From Flavobacterium sp. Root935 (GTDB lineage Bacteria; Bacteroidota; Bacteroidia; Flavobacteriales; Flavobacteriaceae), in NCBI RefSeq assembly GCF_001429295.1, contig NZ_LMJL01000008.1, positions 698,017 to 762,016 of the forward strand: a stretch of DNA of 64,000 nt, read 5' to 3'. Below are positions 18,374 to 27,862 of the stretch, one piece after another. The notes under the pieces are model-generated. The model was given only the letters and a program-made list of their open reading frames with translations, searched no databases and was not told the origin of the DNA. The position numbers and the translations under genes were made by a program. Position 1 is the stretch's first letter, and each line of letters begins with the position of its first letter.

Positions 18374-21300
18374 TTAGTTTAGAAAGTTCATTACTTTCAA
18401 TGACTTTTTGTGACCTGATTTATCTGTTACTATTACAACAAAAATTTGTTTACTAGCAAAACTCGGGCTATTAAGTAGTACCTCTTTGTTGTTTTGAATA
18501 TTTCTATGACTTGTAACAGTTTGCCCTATTGTATTAAATACGTCAACTTGAGTAATATCTCCTGTTTCATTCGCTACTGATAAGGTATTGTTTTTAAAAT
18601 AAGCTACTGTCGCATTACTTTCAGCCGAAATATCGTCCACCGCTAATGTTTTTGCTGTAGCTTGTGACGCAAAATAAGCTGCGTATGCTTTAGATAATTC
18701 AGATGAATTACCGCAAGAAGATGCATCCCAGTTTACAGACCAAGTCATTAAACCTCTTAAAGAAGGATATGGCCCGCCTGGCTGCAGAGTGTATGTTCTT
18801 CCTGAAAAAGTAGTTCCGTTTCTTAAATAATCCATAGCATTAATTCCTTCTGTAGGAGTTAAGTAACCGCTGCCTGCTGCGCTCGGACAAGCTGGTAATG
18901 CAATAAGAACTTTTGAGGCTGGTAAACCATCAAAATGCATTCCTGTTGAAGCAATGTTGTACCCTTTTATTATCATGTCAGTTAAGGCTGTTACCATGTT
19001 AGCTTTCTTAGCTGTACCATAATACTGACCATCTAATCCATTTTCTCCTCCTGTATTATACAATTGTACCGCTAACAAATCCAGTTCATTACGTAAGTTT
19101 TGAATGATTGGCAAGAAAGAACCAAAAGTATCTGTATAAGTCGTATATCCTCCTTGTACATATTGTGTTTCTGGAGCTGCGGTTAATAAAAATCCAGGGC
19201 CATAGTATGCTTTTAATTCTTTAAAAGCATCTACTACGTTTTTCAATCTTGGATAAGCAGAAATACCCGCATACGAAATATCTCTTAAATTTCCTGCACT
19301 AAAATTCATCGATCCGCCTTCAAAATCAATATCAACTCCATCAAATTGATACTCGTCGATAATTGCTTTTAGACCATTAACAAAAATATTTTTTTGAGTT
19401 ACATTGTCCAAAACAACATGTCCATTTTGACCTCCAATAGAAACAATAACAGGAACTCCGCTGTCTCTTAAGGATTTTATATCGTTTTTCAACAATTGCT
19501 TATTGAAAACGCCATTAGTCAAATATCTAGTGTCATTTGTAGTTAATACTGGTGTATAACCATCGCGATTCACTGTTTCTACGAAAGAATAATCCACTAC
19601 ATTAAACTTACTTCCCACCATTTGAGAGAAATATAAAAATGGAGCTGAAGTATTTTCCCAAGAATGTGCGTATCCTAAAATAACTTTAGATGGAAGCGGA
19701 ATGAATCTATTCGTGCTTACTGGAGCAATTTTAATGGTATTATTGAATGTAGTTACAGCAGCTTTGTTATCGGTTGCTTTAATTACGATTGGATAATCCT
19801 GATAAGCAGTTGGTGTAAAATTATACGTATAAGTATTATTTGTACCTGCTGTCATGTTAAACGTGCCACCATTTATTGTAATCGTAACACCAGAAACTGA
19901 TCCGTCACTATCGACAGCTGTAACTGAAATTGGCACAACTTGAAAAGAACTTTGGTTTACAGTTGTGTTCGATGGTGAATTCCAAGTAATGACAGGCACT
20001 GCATTTGGACAGTTTGCACCTGAACAAGTCAATGTAAAACTATATGTTTTTGAATCTGTTGTTCCGTTTGATGCCGTAGCCGTAACCGTTAATGTATGAG
20101 AAAGCGAAAACTGATTTGCAGCTGGTGTCCAAACCGCTGTATAAGTCCCTGAAGAATTAGTAGCGCTTAAGGTTTGTCCGTCTAAACTAAATACAACAGA
20201 CGATATTGTAGTGGAATCAGCAGCGCTTAATCCAACACTTGCAACAAAATTAATTGATGATCCTAAATTTATAGCAATCGCCGAAGCTGTTGGTGCTGTA
20301 ATAGCAACCACAGGCTTAGTCGTAACTACCGCTTGTGTATTGAAATTATAAACTGTCGGCGTTGTCGGAACAGCAAAGTTTGCCAGATTATTTGGAAAAT
20401 AAGCTACTTCTCCATTTTGCCATGAATTTAATTTCAAACTTAAAACCTGTGTATAACCGGCTACAACTGAATTATCAAAAGTATAATTTCCTGATGCATC
20501 TGTTGTTGCTAAAACACTTTTCCAGTTATGAGTATTATCTGTCCATGGTAAAACCAATTCAACTTTAGCATTTGCTACTGGTGTTGAACCATTTTTCACA
20601 GTTCCGCTAATTAAATTTGCAGCCATTGCTAACGCTGCTTTAGCTGTTGAACTGGTATTGAAATTATAAACCGTTGGATTGGCAGGAATAGGGAAGTTTG
20701 CTAGATTATTTGGAAAATAATTTACTTCTCCGTTTTCCCAAGTATTTAATTTTAAACTTGTAACTGTTGTATAACCTGCTACAACTGAATTATCAAAACT
20801 GTATTTTCCTTGCGCATCGGTTACAGCAATAACGCTTTTCCAGTTGTGTGTGCTGTCTGTCCAAGGTAAAACCAATTCTACTTTAGCACCAGCAACTGGA
20901 GTTGTTCCATTTTTAACTGTTCCGCTAATTTTGTTCGTTCCAACTACCACTACATCTTGAGAGAAGTTTAATGTTTTGTTGGCATTCAAATTAGAATAAA
21001 CTGTCGAAGCCGGCGTATACGTTTGACCTGTTAAGGCTGCGGTTACTGTATAATTTCCGCCTGACGGTAAGCTAAGTGAATAAGTACCGCTTGCATTTGT
21101 AACAGCAGCATAACTTCCTCCTGTAAAAGAAGCTGTAACAGTTACTCCTGAAACGGGAGTTGTATTGTTTAAAACAGTTCCGCTTACTGTATAATTAACA
21201 ACTGCTGCACCTTGTGTAAAATTCAACGTTTTGTTTGCGTCGATAGCATTATAAACTGTTGAAGCCGGAGCATATGAGAATCCAGTTTTTGCAGCTGTAA

Positions 21301-23125
21301 CTGTAAAGTTAAGTCCTGCTGTTAAACCTGCGATGCTGTAAACGCCGCTTGCATTTGAAACTGCTGTTAATGTTGTACTTCCTGAAACTGCAGAAACAGT
21401 TACGCCAGAAACTGGAGTTGTTCCATTTAAAACTGTTCCACTAACTGTATAAGTTGGCTGAGTTCCATTAATAACTACTGCAGTTTGATTAACTGTAACG
21501 TTTGTTAAAGTTACAGGAGTAAAACTATAAGTCGCTTTTAAAGCTGTTAATGTATAGTTTTGTCCCGAAGTTAGATTGTTGAATGTAAAATTTCCTCCTG
21601 TAGAAATCACAGTTTGAATAACAGTATTACTTGCATTACGCAATTCAACCGTAACATCTGGAATTAATGCTGATCCGTTTTTTACAGAACCAGAGATACT
21701 TACTGTTCCAGCAACAATGCTTCCGAAAGAAGTATCAACCTGTGTTAATAAGGAATTTGGAACTGAACCTCTGGTATCCTGAGATAATTCCCAAACCATA
21801 CCTCCAGCTAAATTTCTTGATTTTATATATTGTACTTTTAAATCCATTGACTGCTTATCTTCATAAGAGATAAACTGTTTTAGAGTCGAATTGTACAAAT
21901 AAGGAACTTTGGTTGTATTATCAAAGTAACGTACCCATCCTGCTGAAGCCGCAGCTGGAGTAACTAACATGGTATTTGGATCTAAATAAGGATGAGAATT
22001 TGTAACTGGATTTCCAACTAAATCGCAGATTTCAATACTTCCTGATTTTTCACACGCTGCAGGACCATCCCATGTACCTGTTGGATTTTGCGGATTGGTA
22101 CATCCGGCAACAATATCTCTTGGTGCAGAAACGAATAATCCAGGTAAATTTGGATTGGTTCCGTTATTTGCCACATGGTCAAATTTCTTTCCGTAGAAAG
22201 GAAGCCCCATGATTAATTTATTTGCAGGAAAACCAACTACGTTTAAATATTGATTTGTTAGTTCATCTAATGATTCTGACTGTGTTGCGCCATAAAGCGG
22301 ATCGTTTGTGTTTCCACTTGAATATAAAGGTGCGTTGTAGCATGTTTTGTCATACCAGTTCCCGCCAAAATCATATCCAAAATAAGTTATATAATCGCAA
22401 TACGTCGAAATATCTTCTGTCATTCCGTATTGTGATCTGTTTGTTGGTCCTAAATATTGCTGTGCTACTTTTCTAACGTTGTTTCCAGCAGCAATTGTAA
22501 TTAATTTATTTGGCATTGCCTGACGCATCGCTTTTAATAAGTATACCAAGTTTTTGTTGTCATCAGGACTGTATTTTTGCGGAGGAATTGGAGCTCCGTT
22601 AATCACTTCTGTACCATCAGTTCCTCCAGAAAGAGGATATTCCCAATCAATGTCAAAACCATCAATAAAAGGATAGGTAACAATAAAGTTTGCCATATCT
22701 GCAGCCAAAGCAGCTCTAGCCACTGGGCTTGCTGCAATTGGAGAAAGATCCTGACCTTTCGTCCAACCTCCTACAGAAATTAAAACTTTTAAATGAGGAT
22801 ACTTTTGTTTGAGTTTCATTAGGTCATAAAAATTACCTTTAACAGGAGCATCCCACGGAATTCCACCTTCCATATGCTCAAAATCAGCATAGGTATCCAA
22901 GCATTGTAATTTTGTATTCTCAGGATGGGCAGGATCATAACTTGTGCCATAAAAAGAATAATTCAAATGCGTCAATTTACTTCCATCAATTTTGGGAATA
23001 TTAAAATCCCTAGCATAGATAGACCATTGTGCATAATATCCCACTACTTTTTTTCCGTGAGCTGGTTGTGCCAACGCGAGCATGGGAAACAGTAACAAAA
23101 AGAGCAATCTGTAATAATGTTTCAT
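18374..23125 (-). CDS. chiA: Chitinase A: two GH18 domains, T9SS-secreted
   Basis: The 1583-residue protein has a signal peptide cleaved at ALA before QPAHG. GH18 domain 1 (~25-470) has SVGG and DGFDIDWE at 155-162 with catalytic Glu162. A linker of three short Cna-B-like repeats (~475-720) and two nearly identical ~95-residue repeats (~727-931) follows, then an Ig-like region. GH18 domain 2 (~1150-1490) has DGVDIDFE at 1262-1269 with catalytic Glu1269. The last ~90 residues look like a T9SS sorting domain. This is the layout of F. johnsoniae ChiA, whose two domains act together on crystalline chitin outside the cell. It is the distal gene of the minus-strand chitin locus, with its own 474-bp upstream gap. 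Confidence 0.96.
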   Translation of the reverse strand: MKHYYRLLFLLLFPMLALAQPAHGKKVVGYYAQWSIYARDFNIPKIDGSKLTHLNYSFYGTSYDPAHPENTKLQCLDTYADFEHMEGGIPWDAPVKGNFYDLMKLKQKYPHLKVLISVGGWTKGQDLSPIAASPVARAALAADMANFIVTYPFIDGFDIDWEYPLSGGTDGTEVINGAPIPPQKYSPDDNKNLVYLLKAMRQAMPNKLITIAAGNNVRKVAQQYLGPTNRSQYGMTEDISTYCDYITYFGYDFGGNWYDKTCYNAPLYSSGNTNDPLYGATQSESLDELTNQYLNVVGFPANKLIMGLPFYGKKFDHVANNGTNPNLPGLFVSAPRDIVAGCTNPQNPTGTWDGPAACEKSGSIEICDLVGNPVTNSHPYLDPNTMLVTPAAASAGWVRYFDNTTKVPYLYNSTLKQFISYEDKQSMDLKVQYIKSRNLAGGMVWELSQDTRGSVPNSLLTQVDTSFGSIVAGTVSISGSVKNGSALIPDVTVELRNASNTVIQTVISTGGNFTFNNLTSGQNYTLTALKATYSFTPVTLTNVTVNQTAVVINGTQPTYTVSGTVLNGTTPVSGVTVSAVSGSTTLTAVSNASGVYSIAGLTAGLNFTVTAAKTGFSYAPASTVYNAIDANKTLNFTQGAAVVNYTVSGTVLNNTTPVSGVTVTASFTGGSYAAVTNASGTYSLSLPSGGNYTVTAALTGQTYTPASTVYSNLNANKTLNFSQDVVVVGTNKISGTVKNGTTPVAGAKVELVLPWTDSTHNWKSVIAVTDAQGKYSFDNSVVAGYTTVTSLKLNTWENGEVNYFPNNLANFPIPANPTVYNFNTSSTAKAALAMAANLISGTVKNGSTPVANAKVELVLPWTDNTHNWKSVLATTDASGNYTFDNSVVAGYTQVLSLKLNSWQNGEVAYFPNNLANFAVPTTPTVYNFNTQAVVTTKPVVAITAPTASAIAINLGSSINFVASVGLSAADSTTISSVVFSLDGQTLSATNSSGTYTAVWTPAANQFSLSHTLTVTATASNGTTDSKTYSFTLTCSGANCPNAVPVITWNSPSNTTVNQSSFQVVPISVTAVDSDGSVSGVTITINGGTFNMTAGTNNTYTYNFTPTAYQDYPIVIKATDNKAAVTTFNNTIKIAPVSTNRFIPLPSKVILGYAHSWENTSAPFLYFSQMVGSKFNVVDYSFVETVNRDGYTPVLTTNDTRYLTNGVFNKQLLKNDIKSLRDSGVPVIVSIGGQNGHVVLDNVTQKNIFVNGLKAIIDEYQFDGVDIDFEGGSMNFSAGNLRDISYAGISAYPRLKNVVDAFKELKAYYGPGFLLTAAPETQYVQGGYTTYTDTFGSFLPIIQNLRNELDLLAVQLYNTGGENGLDGQYYGTAKKANMVTALTDMIIKGYNIASTGMHFDGLPASKVLIALPACPSAAGSGYLTPTEGINAMDYLRNGTTFSGRTYTLQPGGPYPSLRGLMTWSVNWDASSCGNSSELSKAYAAYFASQATAKTLAVDDISAESNATVAYFKNNTLSVANETGDITQVDVFNTIGQTVTSHRNIQNNKEVLLNSPSFASKQIFVVIVTDKSGHKKSLKVMNFLN

Positions 23126-23599
23126 AGTTAATAAATATTTGATTAATAGAAAATAAATAATTGGGCCGCAGATCTCAAAAGCATCTGGGTTTCGCTCAAC
23201 TGCAGGTTGGAAGGCTGCTGTCGACTGGGAAATAAACTCAAATTACATTCTATAGATAAATATTACTATTACCGATTTTTATAATCAATAGCAAATAGTA
23301 GTGATTGATATTTATTTATAATTTTTAAAAAATTAATATTAAATACAAATGATAAATTTGGGACGACTCATCAATCTATACTCTTTCTTTTTGTCATGTT
23401 TTTTTATTCTTTCTATTTGGTTTTTTAAAGGTTAATACTCTATTATTGGTTATTTTTTATACTTACTTATGACTTGAATTCATTTTAAAATTCTAATTTG
23501 TAATTACCTCTGCCAAATAATTATGGCAGAGATAATCACCACTCTTAAAAAAACATTAGCAGCTTTAAAAACGTACTAAATACTAATTCAAATCCAACT
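23126..23599. other. Non-coding gap upstream of chiA with a GC-rich structured island
   Basis: The 474 bp are very AT-rich except 23164-23233, where GGGCCGCAGAT, GGTTTCGCTC, CAACTGCAGGTTG and GGCTGCTGTCGACTGGG crowd together. On the minus strand this gives hairpins (CAAC-CTGCA-GTTG; CAGAT...ATCTG) within about 110 bases of the chiA start, so it would lie in the leader. Near the other end 23508-23531 is a palindrome (CTCTGCC...GGCAGAG) 69 bp past the GH20 stop, possibly the 3' end of that transcript. No coding potential is seen. Confidence 0.55.
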
Positions 23600-25666
23600 T
23601 TAAATTAATTTCTTCAAACTCTCATAAACAGATAATTCTACATCTGCATGATCTTTTGTGTTGCATTGTTCTATTAAACCTTTTAAATCTGCTGTCTTTA
23701 ATGTCGATTTATTATCTAAAACCAATAATAATTCTTGTGACGCATCATTTAATTTTTTTGACAAAGGCAGTAATGGCTGTACTAATGGAGCATTTGCACT
23801 TAGTTTTGTCAGCTCCTGATGTACTGCAATCCATTTTGTAAAATAGGCTGCTACTTTAGCTTTATTATCTGCCGATTTATTTGCTAAATATTGATTTACA
23901 GCCGCGTTAAATCCTAAAGCATCTTTGGCATCTGGTCCACATGCATCTGCAAATAAGGTAAATGGAGAATACATTTGATATTCCGTTCCGCCTTTGTTAC
24001 GTGTATATCCTTTTAGCGGTTCAGTAACATTTGAAAATTCTTCAAGCGCTTTAATATCTTGATTATTGGCAATATTTCTTAAAATCACATCTTTATTTCG
24101 AATATGTGTAAGCCCTAATTCTTCCAATCTGAAAGAAACCGATTCTAAACGTTTACGCATATTCTCTACATCGGCAACATCTTCTGCGGACCAAAGTCTT
24201 TCTGCAATTGCAGCTGTTCTTGGCCAAAGTCTAGAGTCTATTGTTGTAGAGGTTACTAATTCTGTCCACATTGTTGCTTCTCCGCCAAGGATTCTAGCCT
24301 TTTCTTCTGCGGTTAAATTCGCTCCTTTTGGCATCGGATCATTTAAATAATGACTTGCAATTGGATACATCAAATCGATATAATACCCATTTGATAAAAC
24401 TGTTTTATAACCTTTTTTTACAGCGTCTACCAAAGACTGGCCGGCCGCCATTCCTTCGTTTGGACCTCTCCATGAATGTACAATAGCTTCTTTAGATAAA
24501 TCTTTGGTTAAAATTTCTTCCCATCCCATTAACTGTTTTCCATGTTTCTTTAACATTGGAGCCAGCTGCATCGTGAAATAGGTTTGTAACTCGTGATTGG
24601 TTTTTAAGTTGTGTTTCTTTTTAAATTCTTGAATTTTAGGGTTTGCATCCCAATCTTTTCCTTCGTTTTCATCTCCTCCAATGTGGAAATAAGCCCCTGG
24701 AAATAACGGACAAACCTCATCAAAAACTTCACTTAAAAGTTGGTATGTTTTAGGATTTGAAGGATCTAATGTCGGCGAAAAAATACCAGCATTTCTTTCA
24801 ATTCCATAGGTAGCGATTGCTGTACCTTGAATATTTTTTTCGGATGTTCCTCCTGTCAAAGTAATTACTTTACTTCCTATTTCTGGATAAGCTGTTAAAA
24901 TTGCTGATCCGTGACCTGGGACATCTATTTCTGGAACTATTAAAATACCACGCTCATCTGCGTATTTTACGATATTTTTAATTTCCTCTTGTGTGTAATA
25001 AAGTCCATCCGAAGCTAATTCGGTAAACTTTGGGTGTTTTTTCATTTCGATTCTCCAGCCTTGATCATCAACCAAATGCCAGTGAAAAACATTCATTTTC
25101 ATGGCTGCCAAAGCATCAATATTTCTTTTGATAACATCAACTGGCTGAAAATGTCTTGAAGCATCGATCATTAAACCTCTCCATGTAAATCTTGGAAAAT
25201 CTGAAATTTTTGAAGCTGGAAAATAAAATGAAGTTGAATTGTTTTGCAGTATTTGCAATAATGTCTCAAGTCCATGCAAAGCTCCTAAATCACTCGAAGC
25301 ATTTAAAATAATTTTATTTGAAGCAATATCTAAATGGTAACTTTCATCTTCATATAAACCAATTTTACCATTTTTTGTACAATTGATCTGCAATTCTGCA
25401 TTCGGAACTTCATTTAATTTGGAAATAAAACCTTGTTCAAAAAATATACCTGTTCTACCATCTAAACGGCGCAAAAAACGAGTTACTCCACCAAAAATTC
25501 TTGGATTTGGATTACCAGTAATGTTTACTTTAAAATTTTTAGTTAAATTAAAATTACCTTCATTAATAACAACGTTCTGAGGCCAAGGCATAAGATTGAG
25601 CTGCTCTTTCTGAATTTGAGCACCCGCAGATATACCTGCAAATAATAGTACAAATAGATATTTCAT
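23600..25666 (-). CDS. GH20 beta-N-acetylhexosaminidase
   Basis: The 688-residue protein has a signal peptide ending SAGAQIQKEQ. A GH20b domain (~25-145) precedes the GH20 catalytic barrel: FTWRGLMIDASRHFQPVD, NVFHWHLVDDQGWR, VPEIDVPGHG and HIGGDENEGKDW with the catalytic pair Asp332-Glu333, then GWEEIL and GGEATMWTE. The ~150 C-terminal residues are helical. It removes terminal GlcNAc from chito-oligosaccharides, probably in the periplasm after SusC/D uptake. A hairpin with a T run separates it from nagB upstream. Confidence 0.95.
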   Translation of the reverse strand: MKYLFVLLFAGISAGAQIQKEQLNLMPWPQNVVINEGNFNLTKNFKVNITGNPNPRIFGGVTRFLRRLDGRTGIFFEQGFISKLNEVPNAELQINCTKNGKIGLYEDESYHLDIASNKIILNASSDLGALHGLETLLQILQNNSTSFYFPASKISDFPRFTWRGLMIDASRHFQPVDVIKRNIDALAAMKMNVFHWHLVDDQGWRIEMKKHPKFTELASDGLYYTQEEIKNIVKYADERGILIVPEIDVPGHGSAILTAYPEIGSKVITLTGGTSEKNIQGTAIATYGIERNAGIFSPTLDPSNPKTYQLLSEVFDEVCPLFPGAYFHIGGDENEGKDWDANPKIQEFKKKHNLKTNHELQTYFTMQLAPMLKKHGKQLMGWEEILTKDLSKEAIVHSWRGPNEGMAAGQSLVDAVKKGYKTVLSNGYYIDLMYPIASHYLNDPMPKGANLTAEEKARILGGEATMWTELVTSTTIDSRLWPRTAAIAERLWSAEDVADVENMRKRLESVSFRLEELGLTHIRNKDVILRNIANNQDIKALEEFSNVTEPLKGYTRNKGGTEYQMYSPFTLFADACGPDAKDALGFNAAVNQYLANKSADNKAKVAAYFTKWIAVHQELTKLSANAPLVQPLLPLSKKLNDASQELLLVLDNKSTLKTADLKGLIEQCNTKDHADVELSVYESLKKLI

Positions 25667-25720
25667 TTTTCTTTTTTTTTGGTTTGGATAGTTTTCTAAG
25701 TATCCTAAATTTATTAAAAA

Positions 25721-25784
25721 AACAAAACTCAGACAGATTTCTGCATTACCTCACTTTTGCGATGAGACCAATCTGAATTTTGTT
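25721..25784 (-). terminator. Hairpin with T run between nagB and the GH20 gene
   Basis: Read on the minus strand, AACAAAATTCAGAT pairs with ATCTGTCTGAGTTTTGTT (small bulges), then a T7 run. It lies ~35 bp past the nagB stop. It may end or only attenuate transcription into GH20. Confidence 0.7.
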
Positions 25785-25818
25785 ATTTGATTCATTTTTA
25801 AATGAATCGGAAAAAATT

Positions 25819-27756
25819 TTAGTAATCAAAACGTTTAAAAGCTTCTATTGCCTCATATTCAGCCAAACCTAATTCATCATATAATATGGCTGTATTTTTG
25901 TTTCGATCTTCTGCTCTAACCCAGAATTCCCTAGAATCATTTCCTTGAAACATAACCCTGTCTTTTTGAGACTGATGGTATAAAATCGCATGACGTTTTA
26001 ATAAAACTTCAGAAGGGCTTAAAGGAACAGCCATGTCAATTTCATGAATATCCCATTCGTGCCAAGCTCCTCTGTAAAGCCATAGCCAACAATCGTCCAT
26101 GTAAGGCTCATGTTTAAGTTCTTTTAACGCAGCGAATATCGCATTTAGGCACACCTCATGAGTTCCGTGTGGATCTGCAAGATCTCCAGCAGCAAACACT
26201 TGATGTGGTTTTATTTTAGCAATAATATCTTTTACAATGGCAATATCTTCTGGACCTAATGGATTTTTCTTAACCTGTCCAGTTTCATAAAAAGGAAGAT
26301 CTAAAAAGTGTGTATTCTCATCTTTCAACCCAATATATCTTGTTGCAGCATAAGATTCTCTTCTTCGAATAAGTCCTTTCAATTTTCTAACTTCAAGAGA
26401 ATCAATTTGATTTTCTGATTTATTGTTTAGAAATTTAATTACTTCTTTAAAATTGATATCAGATTCACCTTTACCAATAAAATCACTGGCAACTTCTGCA
26501 AATTTTAATGCTTCGTCATCTGTAACTGCAATATTTCCTGAAGTTTGGTAAACCACATGAACATCGTGACCTTGCTTGATTAATTTTGAGAATGTTCCTC
26601 CCATAGAAATTACATCATCATCAGGATGCGGGCTAAAAAGAATAATTCTCTTTTTTGCCGGATTTGCTCTTTCGGGACGATGCGAATCATCTGTGTTTGG
26701 TTTTCCTCCAGGCCATCCAGTAATAGTGTGCTGCAAAATATTAAACATATTAATGTTCATATCATAAGCAGAACCTTCCTGCGCCAAAAGATCTGACATT
26801 CCGTTATTGTTGTAATCACGATCTGTCAATTTTAAAATAGATTGTTTGGTTTTTTGACACAGCCAAACAATTGCTTTACTTTTTAATTCAGGAGTCCAAA
26901 GACATTCGCCAACTAACCAAGGTGTTTTGAAACGTGTTAGTTCTGAAGCAGCTGATTGATCTAAAACGAAAGTTGCGTTTGGATGATTTTGTAAAAATGT
27001 TGCCGGAACTTCTGAGCTGATATCTCCTTGAATTGTTCTCTTAATAATATCGGCTTTGTTTTGCCCCCATGCCATCAAAACAATACGTTTTGATCTCATA
27101 ATGGTTGAAACACCCATCGTAATGGCGCGTTTCGGTACATTGTCAATACCATTAAAAGCAGATGAAGCATCTACTCTAGTGATGTGGTCCAGTGTAATAA
27201 TTCGGGTTCCAGAATTGATATGAGAACCAGGCTCATTAAAACCAACATGCCCTGTACGCCCAATTCCTAAAAGTTGGAAATCAAGACCGCCTGCATTTTT
27301 AATATTCATTTCATAATCGATACAATATTGATTGATTTCGTCAATTCCTACTGTACCGTCTGGAATATTAATATTCTCGGGTTTGATATCAATATGATTA
27401 AAAAGATGCTGATGCATGAAATAGTGATAGCTCTGATTGTTCTCTTTAGTCATCGGATAATATTCATCCAAATTAAAAGTAATTACATTGCTAAAACTTA
27501 GTCCTTCTTCTCTGTGCATTCTCACTAGTTCCTCATAAACTTTAATAGGCGAAGAACCTGTAGCAAGACCTAAAACGCAAGATTTATTTTTTTCTTGTTT
27601 AGATCTAATTAGCTGCGCAATTTCCTGTGCCACAATTACAGAAGCTTCTATTGAGCCTTTGAAGATTTCGTTATGAATTTTCTCAAATCGAGTTTCCTCA
27701 AATTTTCCCGCGCTTTTGTAACTGATATCAGGTTTTATTTCTAAAGCACTTTTCAT
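25819..27756 (-). CDS. nagB: Glucosamine-6-phosphate deaminase fused to a PIG-L deacetylase domain
   Basis: The 645-residue protein is more than twice the size of E. coli NagB. Residues ~30-280 are NagB-like: LGLATGSSPIKVYEEL, ITFNLDEYYPM and LGIGRTGHVGFNEPGS with the catalytic His. After a linker, ~370-620 form a PIG-L/LmbE domain with the zinc motif SPHPDDDVISMGG and the third ligand region ADPHGTHEVCLNA. NagB converts GlcN-6-P to fructose-6-P and ammonia. PIG-L enzymes are zinc N-acetylglucosamine deacetylases; no nagA is seen in this window, so the fusion may do both steps, which is inference. Cytoplasmic; between susD and GH20. Confidence 0.93.
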   Translation of the reverse strand: MKSALEIKPDISYKSAGKFEETRFEKIHNEIFKGSIEASVIVAQEIAQLIRSKQEKNKSCVLGLATGSSPIKVYEELVRMHREEGLSFSNVITFNLDEYYPMTKENNQSYHYFMHQHLFNHIDIKPENINIPDGTVGIDEINQYCIDYEMNIKNAGGLDFQLLGIGRTGHVGFNEPGSHINSGTRIITLDHITRVDASSAFNGIDNVPKRAITMGVSTIMRSKRIVLMAWGQNKADIIKRTIQGDISSEVPATFLQNHPNATFVLDQSAASELTRFKTPWLVGECLWTPELKSKAIVWLCQKTKQSILKLTDRDYNNNGMSDLLAQEGSAYDMNINMFNILQHTITGWPGGKPNTDDSHRPERANPAKKRIILFSPHPDDDVISMGGTFSKLIKQGHDVHVVYQTSGNIAVTDDEALKFAEVASDFIGKGESDINFKEVIKFLNNKSENQIDSLEVRKLKGLIRRRESYAATRYIGLKDENTHFLDLPFYETGQVKKNPLGPEDIAIVKDIIAKIKPHQVFAAGDLADPHGTHEVCLNAIFAALKELKHEPYMDDCWLWLYRGAWHEWDIHEIDMAVPLSPSEVLLKRHAILYHQSQKDRVMFQGNDSREFWVRAEDRNKNTAILYDELGLAEYEAIEAFKRFDY

Positions 27757-27798
27757 TTCTTTTCTTTTTTTGTAGTAATTACCATTTTGGTTTTAAGA

Positions 27799-27830
27799 AT
27801 GGTATAGACAGCTTTCGCCGCCTATACCAT
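27799..27830 (-). other. Hairpin between susD and nagB
   Basis: ATGGTATAG and CTATACCAT form a perfect 9-bp stem around GCGGCGAAAGCTGT, which can extend it. No T run follows, so it is more likely an mRNA processing or stability structure protecting the upstream susCD message than a full terminator. Confidence 0.55.
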
Positions 27831-27862
27831 ACTACTAACCAAACTCAATATCTTTGTTTTTT

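Noticed and set aside
23164..23233. S-box (SAM) riboswitch before chiA
   Set aside because: The GC-rich island lacks the S-box core words and chiA has no link to methionine.
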